Made by a program: the position numbers and the translations under genes. The notes below the pieces were generated by a model that saw only the letters and a list, made by a program, of their open reading frames with translations, had not been told where the DNA came from and ran no database searches. From Prochlorococcus sp. AG-679-M10 (GTDB taxonomy: Bacteria; Cyanobacteriota; Cyanobacteriia; PCC-6307; Cyanobiaceae): DNA of 53,671 bases. Each line of letters starts with the position of its first letter. Within the stretch, counting starts at the first letter, position 1. Shown piece after piece: positions 29,348 to 39,485 of the stretch. The stretch covers positions 1 through 53,671 of the forward strand of contig QCUQ01000008.1 of the NCBI GenBank assembly GCA_003210655.1, given 5' to 3'.

Positions 29348-30510
29348 GGGTTAGATATTTTTATAGTTTCTAAGTAAAGTTTTTCTAGTGCTTCAATATT
29401 TTTTTTAATTGTGTATCTTTCAATGACCCTTTCACGTCCTTTCCCCCCCAAAGCCTTTGTGAATGAGGGATGATCTACCAAAATTGGAATTATAGTTCTT
29501 AATTGAGTTACAACATTATCAGTAGAGATCACAATGCCTGCTCCATTATCTAAAACTTCACCATCAGCTCCAGCATCAGTTGCGACACATGCCGTACCAG
29601 TTGACATTGCCTCTAAAAGTGATAAAGATAGTCCCTCTATTAAACTTGGTAAAAAAAATACCTCTGCGATTTGCATAATTGCTACTCTGGTTTCTAAATC
29701 AGTTTCTGATCCCCACCAAAGTAATTTATCTTTTCCTAGGTTAGAAAAACTATTTTCCAGTGTAGGCTTCATTGGTCCGTCCCCAACAATTACTAGTTTG
29801 CAATTATTAGTTTTTGTTTGACGCCAGGATTTTAAAAGAGCCTCAATATTTTTTTCGTTTGCAATCCTACCCATATATATAAAGATTCTTCCTTCTCCTA
29901 ATTTACTTTTAACTAAACTATATTTTTTACTTTTCACTTTCATAGGTTGCCAAATATTTTCATCAACTCCATTTGGTATAATAATCTGCTTTTCTTTACT
30001 AACTCCTAGGTTTTCTAAAAGTGTTTTTTGAGGTTCTGAAAAAATAATTATTTTATGAAATTTAGCGAGAGAGGGCGCATAGAGTTGATAAGTTAGTTGT
30101 TGAGTACTTGCAGTTAAGTTCCTATTATTTTTATCAAATGCGGGATGAAACGTTCCTACAAGTGGAAGGTTTATTTGTTTGCAAAGTTCAGGCAATCTAA
30201 AGTCGAGAGGAGATAAAGTTAGACTTGCATGAACTATATCTGGCTTTAATCTCTCTAATGAACGTCTTAATTCTTTTTCTGCTCTTGGAGAAGGGATCGT
30301 GTAAACTTGTGATTTAATTAAGTAAGGAAGACTTACCTCAGGATTGTTTGCTAAAAATAAAGGTTTTGAATCGTTTGCATTAGAGGGATTATCAAAATGA
30401 ATAAAACTTACTTTATGACCTCTCACTTTTAATTGTTCGGTAGTTAAATTTCCATAACTTACATTTCCACAAAAGGGAGATTTTTTACCTAACCAGGCAA
30501 CATGAACCAC
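29344..30510 (-). CDS. Glycosyltransferase family 4-like (GT-B)
   Basis: 388 residues with a GT-B fold: C-terminal nucleotide-sugar domain containing IYMGRIANEKNIEALL, VGDGPMK, and the acid motif EGLSLSLLEAMSTGTACVAT (E-x7-E). The N-terminal acceptor domain has an HPAFDKNN segment. Retaining family 4 (former group 1). Acceptor unknown; it could make a glycolipid or cell-surface sugar. Confidence 0.88.
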   Translation of the reverse strand: MVHVAWLGKKSPFCGNVSYGNLTTEQLKVRGHKVSFIHFDNPSNANDSKPLFLANNPEVSLPYLIKSQVYTIPSPRAEKELRRSLERLKPDIVHASLTLSPLDFRLPELCKQINLPLVGTFHPAFDKNNRNLTASTQQLTYQLYAPSLAKFHKIIIFSEPQKTLLENLGVSKEKQIIIPNGVDENIWQPMKVKSKKYSLVKSKLGEGRIFIYMGRIANEKNIEALLKSWRQTKTNNCKLVIVGDGPMKPTLENSFSNLGKDKLLWWGSETDLETRVAIMQIAEVFFLPSLIEGLSLSLLEAMSTGTACVATDAGADGEVLDNGAGIVISTDNVVTQLRTIIPILVDHPSFTKALGGKGRERVIERYTIKKNIEALEKLYLETIKISNP

Positions 30511-30595
30511 GTCAAATTAATTAACTATTTATAAAGTTAACAGTCAAAGTTACAATCATCGAGATCTTTTAATTTAGTAACAATTTTAACCCTAA

Positions 30596-31375
30596 TTATC
30601 TATAAAATTCTTTTAACATTTTTAATGATGATAATTCTCTTTCTAATTGAGCAGAGATCCAACTTTCAACTATTGATAATATTTTAAGCCAAACTTTTTT
30701 AGGCCCTAATAATTCCCCATTTGATTTAATTGGTAATTCTGCGAAAAGAAGTCTTTGCAAAAGTGCAATTTCAGAAGCATTCACTTTTAAATTACTCTCT
30801 ATATCTTCTACAGTAGAAAATCCCTCATTCGGAAAATAGGAACATTGCCAATCCCAGTTACCTAATGGTGGAATGATAGGCTCTCCCGTTTTACAGCAAA
30901 AATTCACAGGAATATTTATCCCTCCTATTGCTAATAAATGAATTAAAGATTGAATACTCATTGAAAGCATTTTGAAGTCCTCTTCACTTTCAATGTTATA
31001 TTCATAAATTCGATCTAAATGAATAAGTACGCTAGACAAGTAATCTTTTTGCTTATCGTTGTTTCCAACTAATAAAAAAGTTAATTCAGTTATTGCTTGG
31101 GCTGCAGCAAGACATTCAATATTTTTCCCCAACCCGTTGTAGCTTTTGAGTATTTTAATCTGACGAACAGACTTAAGACTTCTTTTTCCAAAGATCTGAA
31201 AACTTAAATATGTTAAGGGAGTAGCTGCCGCAAGACTACTTTTCGGACGCCTGGCGCCTGGAGCTGCAAGTCTAATAATACCTTGTTCCTCTGTTAAAAC
31301 AGTTATTAATCTTCCACTCTCACCTAGAGGACTAGCTTTAATACAGAGGCCCTTTATTCTACTTTCGCCTGACAT
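30596..31375 (-). CDS. recO: DNA repair protein RecO
   Basis: 259 residues with an N-terminal OB fold (KGLCIKASPLGESGRLITVL; GARRPKSSLAAATPLTYLSF) and a C-terminal helical domain whose Cys pair (FCCKTGEPI) is in the usual zinc-site area. RecO anneals single strands and loads RecA with RecR. It starts one base after the stop of the deoC-like gene, so the three minus-strand genes form a run (hpf, deoC-like, recO). Confidence 0.95.
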   Translation of the reverse strand: MSGESRIKGLCIKASPLGESGRLITVLTEEQGIIRLAAPGARRPKSSLAAATPLTYLSFQIFGKRSLKSVRQIKILKSYNGLGKNIECLAAAQAITELTFLLVGNNDKQKDYLSSVLIHLDRIYEYNIESEEDFKMLSMSIQSLIHLLAIGGINIPVNFCCKTGEPIIPPLGNWDWQCSYFPNEGFSTVEDIESNLKVNASEIALLQRLLFAELPIKSNGELLGPKKVWLKILSIVESWISAQLERELSSLKMLKEFYR

Positions 31376-32035
31376 TTAAATAAATCTAATTTCTTTAAAA
31401 ATCTCATTAAAATTTGAAGTTCCAATACAATCTATACCTGAATCAAATAAATCAACAACTTGTGATAGTGTTTTTATGCTTCCTACCACTTTTATAGAAT
31501 TCTGGTTACCAATAAATTTTAATATTTCAACTATATCAACTTTAGAAATAGCAGGTCCAAAACCATCTCCAAATTGAAAATTTGTTATTCCTAATTCAAG
31601 AGAAATTTCTATAGCTTTTTCAAAAAGTTCTTTATCTAATTTTGTTTTGTTTACGATTATGGTTACTGGTAATTCTGAGGCATTAATACTTTCAATTTCA
31701 CTGGCAAAACTATTTAAATCATTTTTAGATAGTTTTAGAAAATTAGGCGTGTATTCTATTCCTCTCGCACCATTATCTTTCGCATAGCAAACAAATTCAT
31801 CAATAAAATCAACTGGTAAATCAGCAAATGGGTAAGAAATTAGAGTATTTATATTTACTTTATGATTGTTTAATGCTTCTTTTATAGGACTTAAAAAGTT
31901 AAGAGATGTAGAAACATTTCTAATATTATATTTTTGAATTAAATCGCAGTTCGCATTTAATTCTTCCAAAGATAAATAAGGATTAATTATTATTGCATGT
32001 ATCTTTTCATTTAATTCATATTCGATATTTAACAT
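31376..32035 (-). CDS. DeoC-like protein lacking the Schiff-base lysine
   Basis: 219 residues of a DeoC-like TIM barrel. The E. coli enzyme forms its Schiff base with Lys in FIKTSTG; here the equivalent is NFQFGDG (Gln154). The helper Asp (EIDMVIN) is Glu94 (GIEYTPN). The second Lys (KPAGG region) is kept as Lys182 (IKVVGSIKT). It is unlikely to cleave deoxyribose 5-phosphate by the normal mechanism. Located between hpf and recO, as in related cyanobacteria. Probable moonlighting or altered function. Confidence 0.8.
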   Translation of the reverse strand: MLNIEYELNEKIHAIIINPYLSLEELNANCDLIQKYNIRNVSTSLNFLSPIKEALNNHKVNINTLISYPFADLPVDFIDEFVCYAKDNGARGIEYTPNFLKLSKNDLNSFASEIESINASELPVTIIVNKTKLDKELFEKAIEISLELGITNFQFGDGFGPAISKVDIVEILKFIGNQNSIKVVGSIKTLSQVVDLFDSGIDCIGTSNFNEIFKEIRFI

Positions 32036-32043
32036 TTTTAATA

Positions 32044-32628
32044 TTATTTAGACTGGATTAATCCATAACCACCATGATTCCTTTTATAAATAACTTGTAG
32101 TTCATTATTTACTTTATTTCTAAATACATAAAAATCATGATCAATAAAATCCAATTGTTTTCTAGCCTCTATCAAAGAGATAGGAATCATTTCAAAATAT
32201 TTATTTTTAATAGATGGTTCAGGTAATCTTGCCGCTCTTCCCTCATTGAATATATCTTTATCTATAGAATCTGATTCTTCAATTGCATTGGAATAAGAAT
32301 TTTTATTCTTTACAAGATTATTATGTAATTTTTTATTATGCCTCTCTTTATATTTCCGTAGTTTTCTACAAAGTTTATTTGAAACCAAATCAATACTTGA
32401 ATATAGATTCTCTGTTTTTTCTTCAGCTCTGATAATAGTTCCATTAGCAAAAATTGTAACTTCAGCTGTTTGGAATGAAACTCTTGGATTCTTTTCGATT
32501 GAAAGGTGTATATCTACTTCTTTAACGATATCCTTATAGTGATGCGTTGCTTTTTCTATTTTTGCCTCAGTATATTTCTTTAATGCCCCTGTAAGTTCGA
32601 GATTCTTTCCATGGATTAAAATTTTCAT
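32044..32628 (-). CDS. hpf: Ribosome hibernation promoting factor, long form (LrtA)
   Basis: 194 residues: an N-terminal double-stranded RNA-binding-like domain (KILIHGKNLELTGALKKYTE), a variable linker, and a C-terminal domain (IVEARKQLDF-like region; IYKRNHGGYGLIQ) that dimerises 70S ribosomes. Cyanobacterial members are known as light-repressed LrtA. First gene of a three-gene minus-strand run and divergent from lipB, so their promoters share about 45 bases. Confidence 0.93.
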   Translation of the reverse strand: MKILIHGKNLELTGALKKYTEAKIEKATHHYKDIVKEVDIHLSIEKNPRVSFQTAEVTIFANGTIIRAEEKTENLYSSIDLVSNKLCRKLRKYKERHNKKLHNNLVKNKNSYSNAIEESDSIDKDIFNEGRAARLPEPSIKNKYFEMIPISLIEARKQLDFIDHDFYVFRNKVNNELQVIYKRNHGGYGLIQSK

Positions 32629-32672
32629 AATAAATCTAAAAATATTTTCATACTTCCTAAATCTACATAACT

Positions 32673-33311
32673 ATGGTTAATAGAACATCAATAATTAAAG
32701 AACCTGATAAAATTTCATTTTTTGATGATGTATATAAATTACAAAAAAAATATCAAGACTCATTAATATCAGGTAAATCAAATATGAATTTCGTTTGGTT
32801 AGGAGAGCATCAACTTTGTTATACATTGGGAAGAGGTTCGAATATGGGTAACTTGCTTTTCTCAGCAGATGAACAAGATGTATTTAAAATTGATAGAGGT
32901 GGTGAGGTTACATGCCATATGCCAGGACAGTTAGTTACTTATTTAGTTTTAGATCTGAGTAACTTTAATAAAGATTTAAATTGGTATTTAAGAAAAATTG
33001 AAAAAATAATTCTTAAAACTCTTAGAAGTTTTAATATTGACTGCTCTACTAAAGATGGATTTACAGGTGTGTGGATAGGAGAAAAAAAAATTGCGTCAAT
33101 CGGTATTGGATGTAAAAGGTGGGTAACAATCCACGGCTTCTCAATAAACGTTGACTGCAAATTAGAAAATTTTAATAAGATTGTTCCTTGCGGTATTGAG
33201 GGTTGCCAAATGGTAAATATGTCTGATTACAATAAAAATGTAGATATCAATGAAGTTAAGAAAATTGTTAAAAACATCATTCATAAGGAGTTTAAGTTTA
33301 ATTTTGTATAA
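32673..33311 (+). CDS. lipB: Octanoyl-ACP:protein N-octanoyltransferase (LipB)
   Basis: 212 residues. The signature [19 protein letters not shown] (about 74-92), Lys in GEKKIASIG and the acyl-thioester Cys in IVPCGIEG are all present. LipB moves octanoate from ACP to lipoyl domains. The E2 gene 2.6 kb downstream on the same strand carries such a domain. Confidence 0.95.
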   Translation: MVNRTSIIKEPDKISFFDDVYKLQKKYQDSLISGKSNMNFVWLGEHQLCYTLGRGSNMGNLLFSADEQDVFKIDRGGEVTCHMPGQLVTYLVLDLSNFNKDLNWYLRKIEKIILKTLRSFNIDCSTKDGFTGVWIGEKKIASIGIGCKRWVTIHGFSINVDCKLENFNKIVPCGIEGCQMVNMSDYNKNVDINEVKKIVKNIIHKEFKFNFV

Positions 33312-33347
33312 GAATATATACTAAAAAGATTTGGAAAATTAATAAAT

Positions 33348-35273
33348 ATGAAAGAGTTAGCATATTGGCCCGCAGTAAAATCTCTTACAAAAAATGAAAA
33401 ATTTATAAGTAAAAGAAAAGATATAAACAACTTTGATCATGTTGATCAAATTTGGGAATACTTGAAATTAAAATGTGGAGATACTATAGCTATTAATGAT
33501 TTGAGAGGAAAAAATAAAGAAAAATTTTCCTATTCTGAGTTAGCTAATTTAATCTCTAAAGTCTCTAAATCTTTTAAAAATTATGGATTAGTTAAGGGTG
33601 ATGTTGTCACATTTATCTCTGAAAACTCCCCAAGATGGTTAATAGCTGATCAAGGATTGATGCGATTAGGAGCTATTAATGCTGTAAGAGGAATTAATTC
33701 ACCTTCAGTAGAATTAGAATACATAATAGAACACTCTAATTCTGTTGGTCTAATTGTTCAATCTAAGGAAGTTTGGTTAAAGTTAAATAAAAAAAATGAA
33801 TTAAAAAAAAGATTTAAATTTATAATTAATTTGGAAGATGAACAATTTGAAGATTTAATAAATTGGCCTAAATTTATTAAAGCAGGAGAAAAAGACATTT
33901 TAAAAAATAATATTTTTGAAAAAGATAATCATAAAATTAATGATATTGCCAGCATTCTCTATACATCAGGGACAACAGGCAAACCAAAAGGAGTTCCCTT
34001 AACACATGCAAACTTTTTACATCAAATTATAAATCTGGCCTACATCGCTGATCCAGAACCTGGAACTTCTGTCTTGAGTGTATTACCTATCTGGCATTCG
34101 TATGAAAGAAGTGCAGAATATTTCTTTTTTTCATGCGGGTGTACTCAATATTATACAAATCCAAAATTTCTGAAAGATGATATTAAACAAGTTAAGCCAG
34201 TTGTTATGGCAACTGTTCCTAGGCTATGGGAAGCCATTCATGATGGCTTTTTCTTGGCTTTAAAAAAAATGCCTTCTAAAAAACAGAAAATCATAAAGAT
34301 TTTGATAAAAAATAGTTCTATTTTTAAAAGAAATTTTAGGAAGATCAGAAATTTAGAAATTAATCAAGTGAGTTCCTTAAAAAAAATATCTTTGACAATA
34401 TCTGTATTAGGAAGATTTTTTATACATAAGCTATCTTCTACTTTTTTATGGCCAGGTATTTTGAAACAATTATGTGGAGAAAAACTTAAATTCCCAATCA
34501 ATGGTGGAGGTGCTTTACCAGAGCACGTAGATTTGTTTTTTGAATCTTTAGGTATAGATGTTCTCGTTGGTTATGGATTAACAGAAACCAGTCCAGTACT
34601 AACTTGTAGAAGAAGGGAACTTAATGTAAGGGGATCTTCTGGACAGCCATTGGCATTTACTGAAATTAAAATAACGAATGAAGAAAAAGATAAGATTTTA
34701 AAATTTAGAGAGATAGGGAAGATTCTAGTTAAAGGACCTCAAGTTATGAAAGGTTATTTGAATAATATTTCAGCTACTAAAGATGTTTTATCAAAAGAGG
34801 GTTGGTTTGATACTGGAGATTTAGGTTTTCTTATTCCAAATGGATCTTTGGTTATAACAGGGAGAGCAAAGGATACGATAGTTCTTTCTAGTGGAGAGAA
34901 TATAGAGCCAAATCCCTTAGAAATAGAAATTCTTAGTTCTGAATTTATTTATCAAGTTCAATTAGTTGGTCAAGATAAAAAATGTTTAACAGCACTTGTC
35001 GCTCCAAACATAGAATTAGTAGAAAATAAATTCTTTGAAAATAATATTTCTAAATTAAATTCAAATAAAAAAATTGGTTTATTTTTTAAGTCGCAGATAA
35101 ATTATTTGCTAAAAAATAGATTAGGAGCAAGATTTGAGGAACAGGTATTAGATTGCTATTTTGTGGATGCTTTTACTTTAGAAAATGGTTTGTTGACTCA
35201 AACTCTCAAGCAGAAAAGAAGAGAAATAGTTGATTTGTATTCATCACAAATAGAAGAAATGTATAAAAAATAA
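33348..35273 (+). CDS. AMP-dependent acyl-CoA/acyl-ACP synthetase
   Basis: 641 residues of the adenylate-forming family: the P-loop-like ILYTSGTTGKPKGVPLTHAN (about 202-221), GYGLTETSP, DTGDLG and the C-terminal swivel GRAKDTIVLSSGENIEP. Cyanobacterial proteins of this size recycle free fatty acids to acyl-ACP. Whether CoA or ACP is the acceptor cannot be told from the sequence. Start is ATG 33348, 37 bases after lipB. Confidence 0.9.
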   Translation: MKELAYWPAVKSLTKNEKFISKRKDINNFDHVDQIWEYLKLKCGDTIAINDLRGKNKEKFSYSELANLISKVSKSFKNYGLVKGDVVTFISENSPRWLIADQGLMRLGAINAVRGINSPSVELEYIIEHSNSVGLIVQSKEVWLKLNKKNELKKRFKFIINLEDEQFEDLINWPKFIKAGEKDILKNNIFEKDNHKINDIASILYTSGTTGKPKGVPLTHANFLHQIINLAYIADPEPGTSVLSVLPIWHSYERSAEYFFFSCGCTQYYTNPKFLKDDIKQVKPVVMATVPRLWEAIHDGFFLALKKMPSKKQKIIKILIKNSSIFKRNFRKIRNLEINQVSSLKKISLTISVLGRFFIHKLSSTFLWPGILKQLCGEKLKFPINGGGALPEHVDLFFESLGIDVLVGYGLTETSPVLTCRRRELNVRGSSGQPLAFTEIKITNEEKDKILKFREIGKILVKGPQVMKGYLNNISATKDVLSKEGWFDTGDLGFLIPNGSLVITGRAKDTIVLSSGENIEPNPLEIEILSSEFIYQVQLVGQDKKCLTALVAPNIELVENKFFENNISKLNSNKKIGLFFKSQINYLLKNRLGARFEEQVLDCYFVDAFTLENGLLTQTLKQKRREIVDLYSSQIEEMYKK

Positions 35274-35330
35274 ATTAAAAAAGAAAATTCTCTTTGAGAT
35301 CTCTATATTGAAAGTGTAACTTAATTTTTT

Positions 35331-35777
35331 ATGGAAACAAAAAACTCTATATCTATCAAACGTTCAATAGCAATAAAAGCTATTGTTACCCCTACTTGGA
35401 AAGAAGACGCTGAGAAGGAATTAAGTAATGCGATTTCCGCAGTTGACCAACAATTATCGCAACTTGAACAAGAAGGTCAACAAATAGTTAGCAATATAAG
35501 ATCCCAGTCAGTAAACCCATTAGATCCTAGAGTTCAAGAGCAAGTTGGCCAAGTTCAGCAACAGGTTGGTGCAAAAAGGAACGAACTAGAAGAGCAAAAA
35601 AGAAATTTATTGCAACAACAAAGTCAAGTTCGTGATTTAAAAATGGATGAAATTGTTGATCAAGGACAAGTTGATAGTTTTTGTGATGTTTCTGTTGGAG
35701 ATAATCTTATTAAGAAGATGCAAGTTTCAATAACAGTTAAAGATGGGATAATTCAATCGATCAACAATAACGAATAA
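35331..35777 (+). CDS. YlqD-like coiled-coil protein
   Basis: 148 residues: an N-terminal strand (IKRSIAIKAIVTPTWKEDAE), a long Gln/Glu-rich coiled coil (about 40-110) and a C-terminal strand segment (KKMQVSITVKDGIIQSI). The layout fits the YlqD family of cyanobacteria and Bacillus; its function is not established. It lies between the acyl synthetase and the E2 gene. Confidence 0.75.
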   Translation: METKNSISIKRSIAIKAIVTPTWKEDAEKELSNAISAVDQQLSQLEQEGQQIVSNIRSQSVNPLDPRVQEQVGQVQQQVGAKRNELEEQKRNLLQQQSQVRDLKMDEIVDQGQVDSFCDVSVGDNLIKKMQVSITVKDGIIQSINNNE

Positions 35778-35912
35778 ATTTAAAAGTTTAAATTCCTTTT
35801 TGAATGTAAATCATAGTTTCTTTGGGGCTATTTTTTTGTAAAATATAAACATAACGATCTTTAGGAGTTTTGTAAGTTCTTAAAGCTAGTAAAATTTTAA
35901 AAAATCTATCTG

Positions 35913-37280
35913 ATGTCTCACGAAATATTTATGCCAGCTCTTAGTTCTACTATGACTGAAGGCAAAATTGTTGAATGGTTAAAGAATCCTGGAGATAAAG
36001 TTGAAAGAGGAGAATCTGTTTTAGTTGTTGAATCAGATAAAGCTGATATGGATGTTGAATCTTTTCAAGATGGATATCTTGCGGCAGTGCTAATGCCAGC
36101 TGGTAGCACTGCTCCAGTAGGTGAAACCATCGGACTTATTGTAGAGAATCAGGATGAGATAGCTTCTATACAAGAACAAAATAAAGGCAAACAGATTGAA
36201 GTAACCAGTGATGCCCAACTCGAATTGCCAAATAAACAATCTGAAATAAAAGAAGAGAAGCAAAAAGAGGTGCCTCAAATTAATAAGCAGGAAGTCGAGA
36301 TCAAAAGGGAAAAAGTGCTAACGACCTCTAATGAGATTCAATTTAATGCCTCTACAAGTAATAACTCTTCAAGAGTAATAGCATCTCCAAGGGCAAAAAA
36401 ACTTGCTTCTACAATGGGAGTTGAATTGGCAAAAGTGCATGGATCAGGCCCTCATGGAAGGATTCAGGCTGATGATGTACTAAAGGCAAATGGACAACCT
36501 GTTTCTATTCCATGGATAGGAGAAGGAAGTTCTCCAGCGACTATTGGCAGTTCCTATGTTCAAGCTGAAAGCAAGTCAGAAACATTAGGTAGTAGTTTTG
36601 GTAAACCTGGAGAAACTGTTCAATTTAATACTCTTCAAAAAGCTGTAAATAAGAATATGGAATCCAGTTTAAATGTTCCATGTTTTAGAGTTGGTTATTC
36701 AATTAATACTGATAAATTGGATAATTTTTATAAGAAAGTGAAGCAAAATGGAGTTACTATGACTGCGTTATTAGTTAAGGCAGTTGCAAAGACACTTAAA
36801 AAACATCCCCAAGTTAATTCAAGCTTTTCAGAAAACGGAATTTCTTATCCAGAAAATATAAACATTGCGGTAGCTGTTGCTATGGAAGATGGAGGGTTGA
36901 TAACTCCAGTATTAAAAGAACCTTGTAATACTGATTTATTTGAATTATCTAGAGAGTGGAAAGATCTTGTGAAAAGATCTAGAGCAAAACAATTAGAACC
37001 GGATGAATATTCAACCGGAACATTTACTTTGTCTAATTTAGGAATGTTTGGTGTTGACAGATTTGATGCAATACTTCCACCAGGTACAGGAGCTATTTTA
37101 GCCATTGCATCATCTAAGCCAACAGTTGTTGCTAATAATGATGGCTCAATATCTGTAAAAAAAATAATGCAAGTAAATTTAACTGCTGATCATAGAGTGA
37201 TTTATGGTGCTGATGGTGCATCATTCTTAAAAGACCTATCTTCGTTGATTGAAAACGAGCCAGAAACACTTGTAGCCTAA
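35913..37280 (+). CDS. pdhC: Dihydrolipoamide acetyltransferase, E2 of pyruvate dehydrogenase
   Basis: 455 residues: one lipoyl domain with the modified Lys in VVESDKADMDVES (about 43-55), a long charged linker, a peripheral-subunit-binding domain (IASPRAKKLASTMGVELAKV, about 151-170) and a catalytic domain with DHRVIYGADGASF. The lipoyl Lys is the target of LipB/LipA. It probably serves plastid-like pyruvate dehydrogenase. It precedes queA by 6 bases. Confidence 0.95.
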   Translation: MSHEIFMPALSSTMTEGKIVEWLKNPGDKVERGESVLVVESDKADMDVESFQDGYLAAVLMPAGSTAPVGETIGLIVENQDEIASIQEQNKGKQIEVTSDAQLELPNKQSEIKEEKQKEVPQINKQEVEIKREKVLTTSNEIQFNASTSNNSSRVIASPRAKKLASTMGVELAKVHGSGPHGRIQADDVLKANGQPVSIPWIGEGSSPATIGSSYVQAESKSETLGSSFGKPGETVQFNTLQKAVNKNMESSLNVPCFRVGYSINTDKLDNFYKKVKQNGVTMTALLVKAVAKTLKKHPQVNSSFSENGISYPENINIAVAVAMEDGGLITPVLKEPCNTDLFELSREWKDLVKRSRAKQLEPDEYSTGTFTLSNLGMFGVDRFDAILPPGTGAILAIASSKPTVVANNDGSISVKKIMQVNLTADHRVIYGADGASFLKDLSSLIENEPETLVA

Positions 37281-37286
37281 TTTTAA

Positions 37287-38411
37287 TTGAATTTTGAAAT
37301 TCATAATGCAGAAATAGATCATAAGCTAGAAGCTTATGATTATATTCTTGATGAAACATTAATTGCTAATAAACCTTCTAAAGTAAGGCATGAATCTAGA
37401 TTAATGATAGTTAGAGATAGTTCATTAGAAGAAGACTTTACAACAAATAAATATACAAAAAATCTCTTGGACGAACTTAGAAAGGGTGATTTGGTAGTTG
37501 TAAATGATACGAAGGTGATGAAAGCAAGATTAAAGGTTGAATTAGAAAATGGGAGATTAGTCGAATTATTAGTTTTGGAGAAAGCAGATGAATCTACTTG
37601 GCTATGTTTAGCAAGGCCTGCTAAAAAGTTAAAAATAAATAGTCAATTAAATTTAAAATCATCCTTAGCAAAAGATATAAAATTGCATATTTCTGGGATT
37701 GATATAGAAACTGGAGGAAGATTTATCAAGTTTCCAGAAAATATAGATGATCTAATTTCAATGAATAATCTCCTTGATATATATGGAGAAATCCCCCTCC
37801 CTCCATATATAAAAAGCGCTGAAGAAGAATCTTTTCATGAAAATAGTTATCAAACTGAGTATGCAAGTAATCCTGGAGCAGTTGCTGCGCCAACAGCAGG
37901 CTTACATTTAAGTAAAAACCTTATTTCAAATTTAAAAAACAAAGGTATATTGGTTATGCCAATTACTTTGCATGTAGGTTATGGAACATTTAAGCCAATT
38001 GATCAAGAAGATTTATCTAATTTAAAACTTCATAAAGAGTGGGTCAGTGTTAGTAGGAAAGTGATAGAAGAAATAAAAAGGGTTAAAAAAACTGACAGAA
38101 GAGTAATAGCTATTGGAACTACTAGCGTAAGAGCTCTTGAAAGTTGCTATTCATATGAAATGGAAGACCTAATTCCTATAGATAAGTATGTTGATTTAGT
38201 AATTAAGCCAGGATACAAATTCAAAGCAGTTGATGGATTATTAACTAATTTTCATCTTCCAAAGAGTTCATTATTACTCCTAGTAAGCGCAATGATTGGT
38301 AGAGAAAGATTACTAAATCTTTATAAAAAAGCCATAAAAGAAAAATTTAGATTCTTCTCTTATGGCGATGCTATGTACATTTCACCAGATTCATATCTGG
38401 TGAAAAAATAA
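37287..38411 (+). CDS. queA: tRNA preQ1(34) ribosyltransferase-isomerase
   Basis: 374 residues, with the family order YDYILDETLIANKPSKVRHESRL, VVNDTKV, ARPAKKLK, TAGLHLS, GTFKPI and GTTSVRALES. Start is TTG at 37287; no in-frame ATG fits the conserved N-terminus. QueA makes epoxyqueuosine from preQ1 and SAM in tRNA. Ends 2 bases before the convergent cysK gene. Confidence 0.95.
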   Translation: MNFEIHNAEIDHKLEAYDYILDETLIANKPSKVRHESRLMIVRDSSLEEDFTTNKYTKNLLDELRKGDLVVVNDTKVMKARLKVELENGRLVELLVLEKADESTWLCLARPAKKLKINSQLNLKSSLAKDIKLHISGIDIETGGRFIKFPENIDDLISMNNLLDIYGEIPLPPYIKSAEEESFHENSYQTEYASNPGAVAAPTAGLHLSKNLISNLKNKGILVMPITLHVGYGTFKPIDQEDLSNLKLHKEWVSVSRKVIEEIKRVKKTDRRVIAIGTTSVRALESCYSYEMEDLIPIDKYVDLVIKPGYKFKAVDGLLTNFHLPKSSLLLLVSAMIGRERLLNLYKKAIKEKFRFFSYGDAMYISPDSYLVKK

Positions 38412-38413
38412 AT

Positions 38414-39400
38414 TTAAGCTATAACTGGCTCCTCAATTATTCCACTTGGAACTTCAGTAAACATAATTGATGATAAATACCTCTCAGCTAAATCTGGTAA
38501 AACAACCACTATAGTTTTTCCTGCATATTCATCTTGCTCAGCTAATCTAACAGCAGCAGCAGCAGCAGCTCCACAAGATATTCCGACGAGAAGCCCTTCT
38601 TCTTTTGCCAATCTAAGAGCCATCTCGATTGATTCATCATTCGTAACCTGTTCAACTTTATCAACAATTGATAAATCAAGGTTTTTAGGAATAAATCCTG
38701 CGCCTATGCCTTGTATTTTGTGTGGTCCAGATTTAACTTCTTCGCCATTCATTGTCTGTGTAATAACAGGGCTATGTGATGGTTCTACTGCTACAGAAAC
38801 AATATTCTTGCCCTTCTCCTGTTTGATGTATCTTGAGACTCCTGTAATTGTTCCACCTGTTCCAACCCCTGCAACAAAAACATCAATCTCACCATCGCAA
38901 TCATCCCAAATTTCAGGCCCAGTTGTTTTGAAATGAATTTCTGGGTTTGCTGGATTATCAAACTGACCTGGCATGAAGTATTGAGAGGGATTACTTTCTG
39001 CGATCTCTTTAGCTTTAGCTATTGCTCCGGGCATACCTTTGGAAGCCTCTGTTAAAACAATTTCGGCACCCAATACTGCCATCACTCTTCTCCTTTCAAT
39101 AGACATAGATTCTGGCATTGTAAGGATTAATTTGTAACCTCTTGCTGAAGCTGTAAAAGCTAAGGCAATTCCAGTATTTCCAGATGTAGGTTCAACAATA
39201 GTTTTGTCTTTTGTAAGTTTTCCGCTTTTCTCCGCGTCCCAAATCATGTTTGCACCAATCCTGCATTTAACACTATAGGCAGGATTTCTACCTTCAATTT
39301 TTGCTAATACAGTAGCTTTAGCGTTTTTAGTAACTGATTTTAATTTTACTAATGGAGTGTTTCCAATAGCAAAACTGTTGTCCTCATAAATTTTTGCCAT
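38414..39400 (-). CDS. cysK: Cysteine synthase A (O-acetylserine sulfhydrylase)
   Basis: 328 residues. PLP Lys in [14 protein letters not shown] (about residue 45), the phosphate loop [12 protein letters not shown], and [14 protein letters not shown] are present. It makes cysteine from O-acetylserine and sulfide. The two downstream-transcribed cystathionine gamma-synthase family genes (same strand, upstream in this orientation) form a sulfur amino-acid cluster with it. Confidence 0.97.
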   Translation of the reverse strand: MAKIYEDNSFAIGNTPLVKLKSVTKNAKATVLAKIEGRNPAYSVKCRIGANMIWDAEKSGKLTKDKTIVEPTSGNTGIALAFTASARGYKLILTMPESMSIERRRVMAVLGAEIVLTEASKGMPGAIAKAKEIAESNPSQYFMPGQFDNPANPEIHFKTTGPEIWDDCDGEIDVFVAGVGTGGTITGVSRYIKQEKGKNIVSVAVEPSHSPVITQTMNGEEVKSGPHKIQGIGAGFIPKNLDLSIVDKVEQVTNDESIEMALRLAKEEGLLVGISCGAAAAAAVRLAEQDEYAGKTIVVVLPDLAERYLSSIMFTEVPSGIIEEPVIA

Positions 39401-39485
39401 TTATATGTTGAGAAAATATATATTAATACTAACTATTATTTAATAAAAAGAGTACATAGGTTTTTATACGGTAAATACTAGGAAT

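Noticed and set aside
37132-37359. Minus-strand frame inside pdhC/queA
   Set aside because: Antisense shadow of the two well-supported genes.
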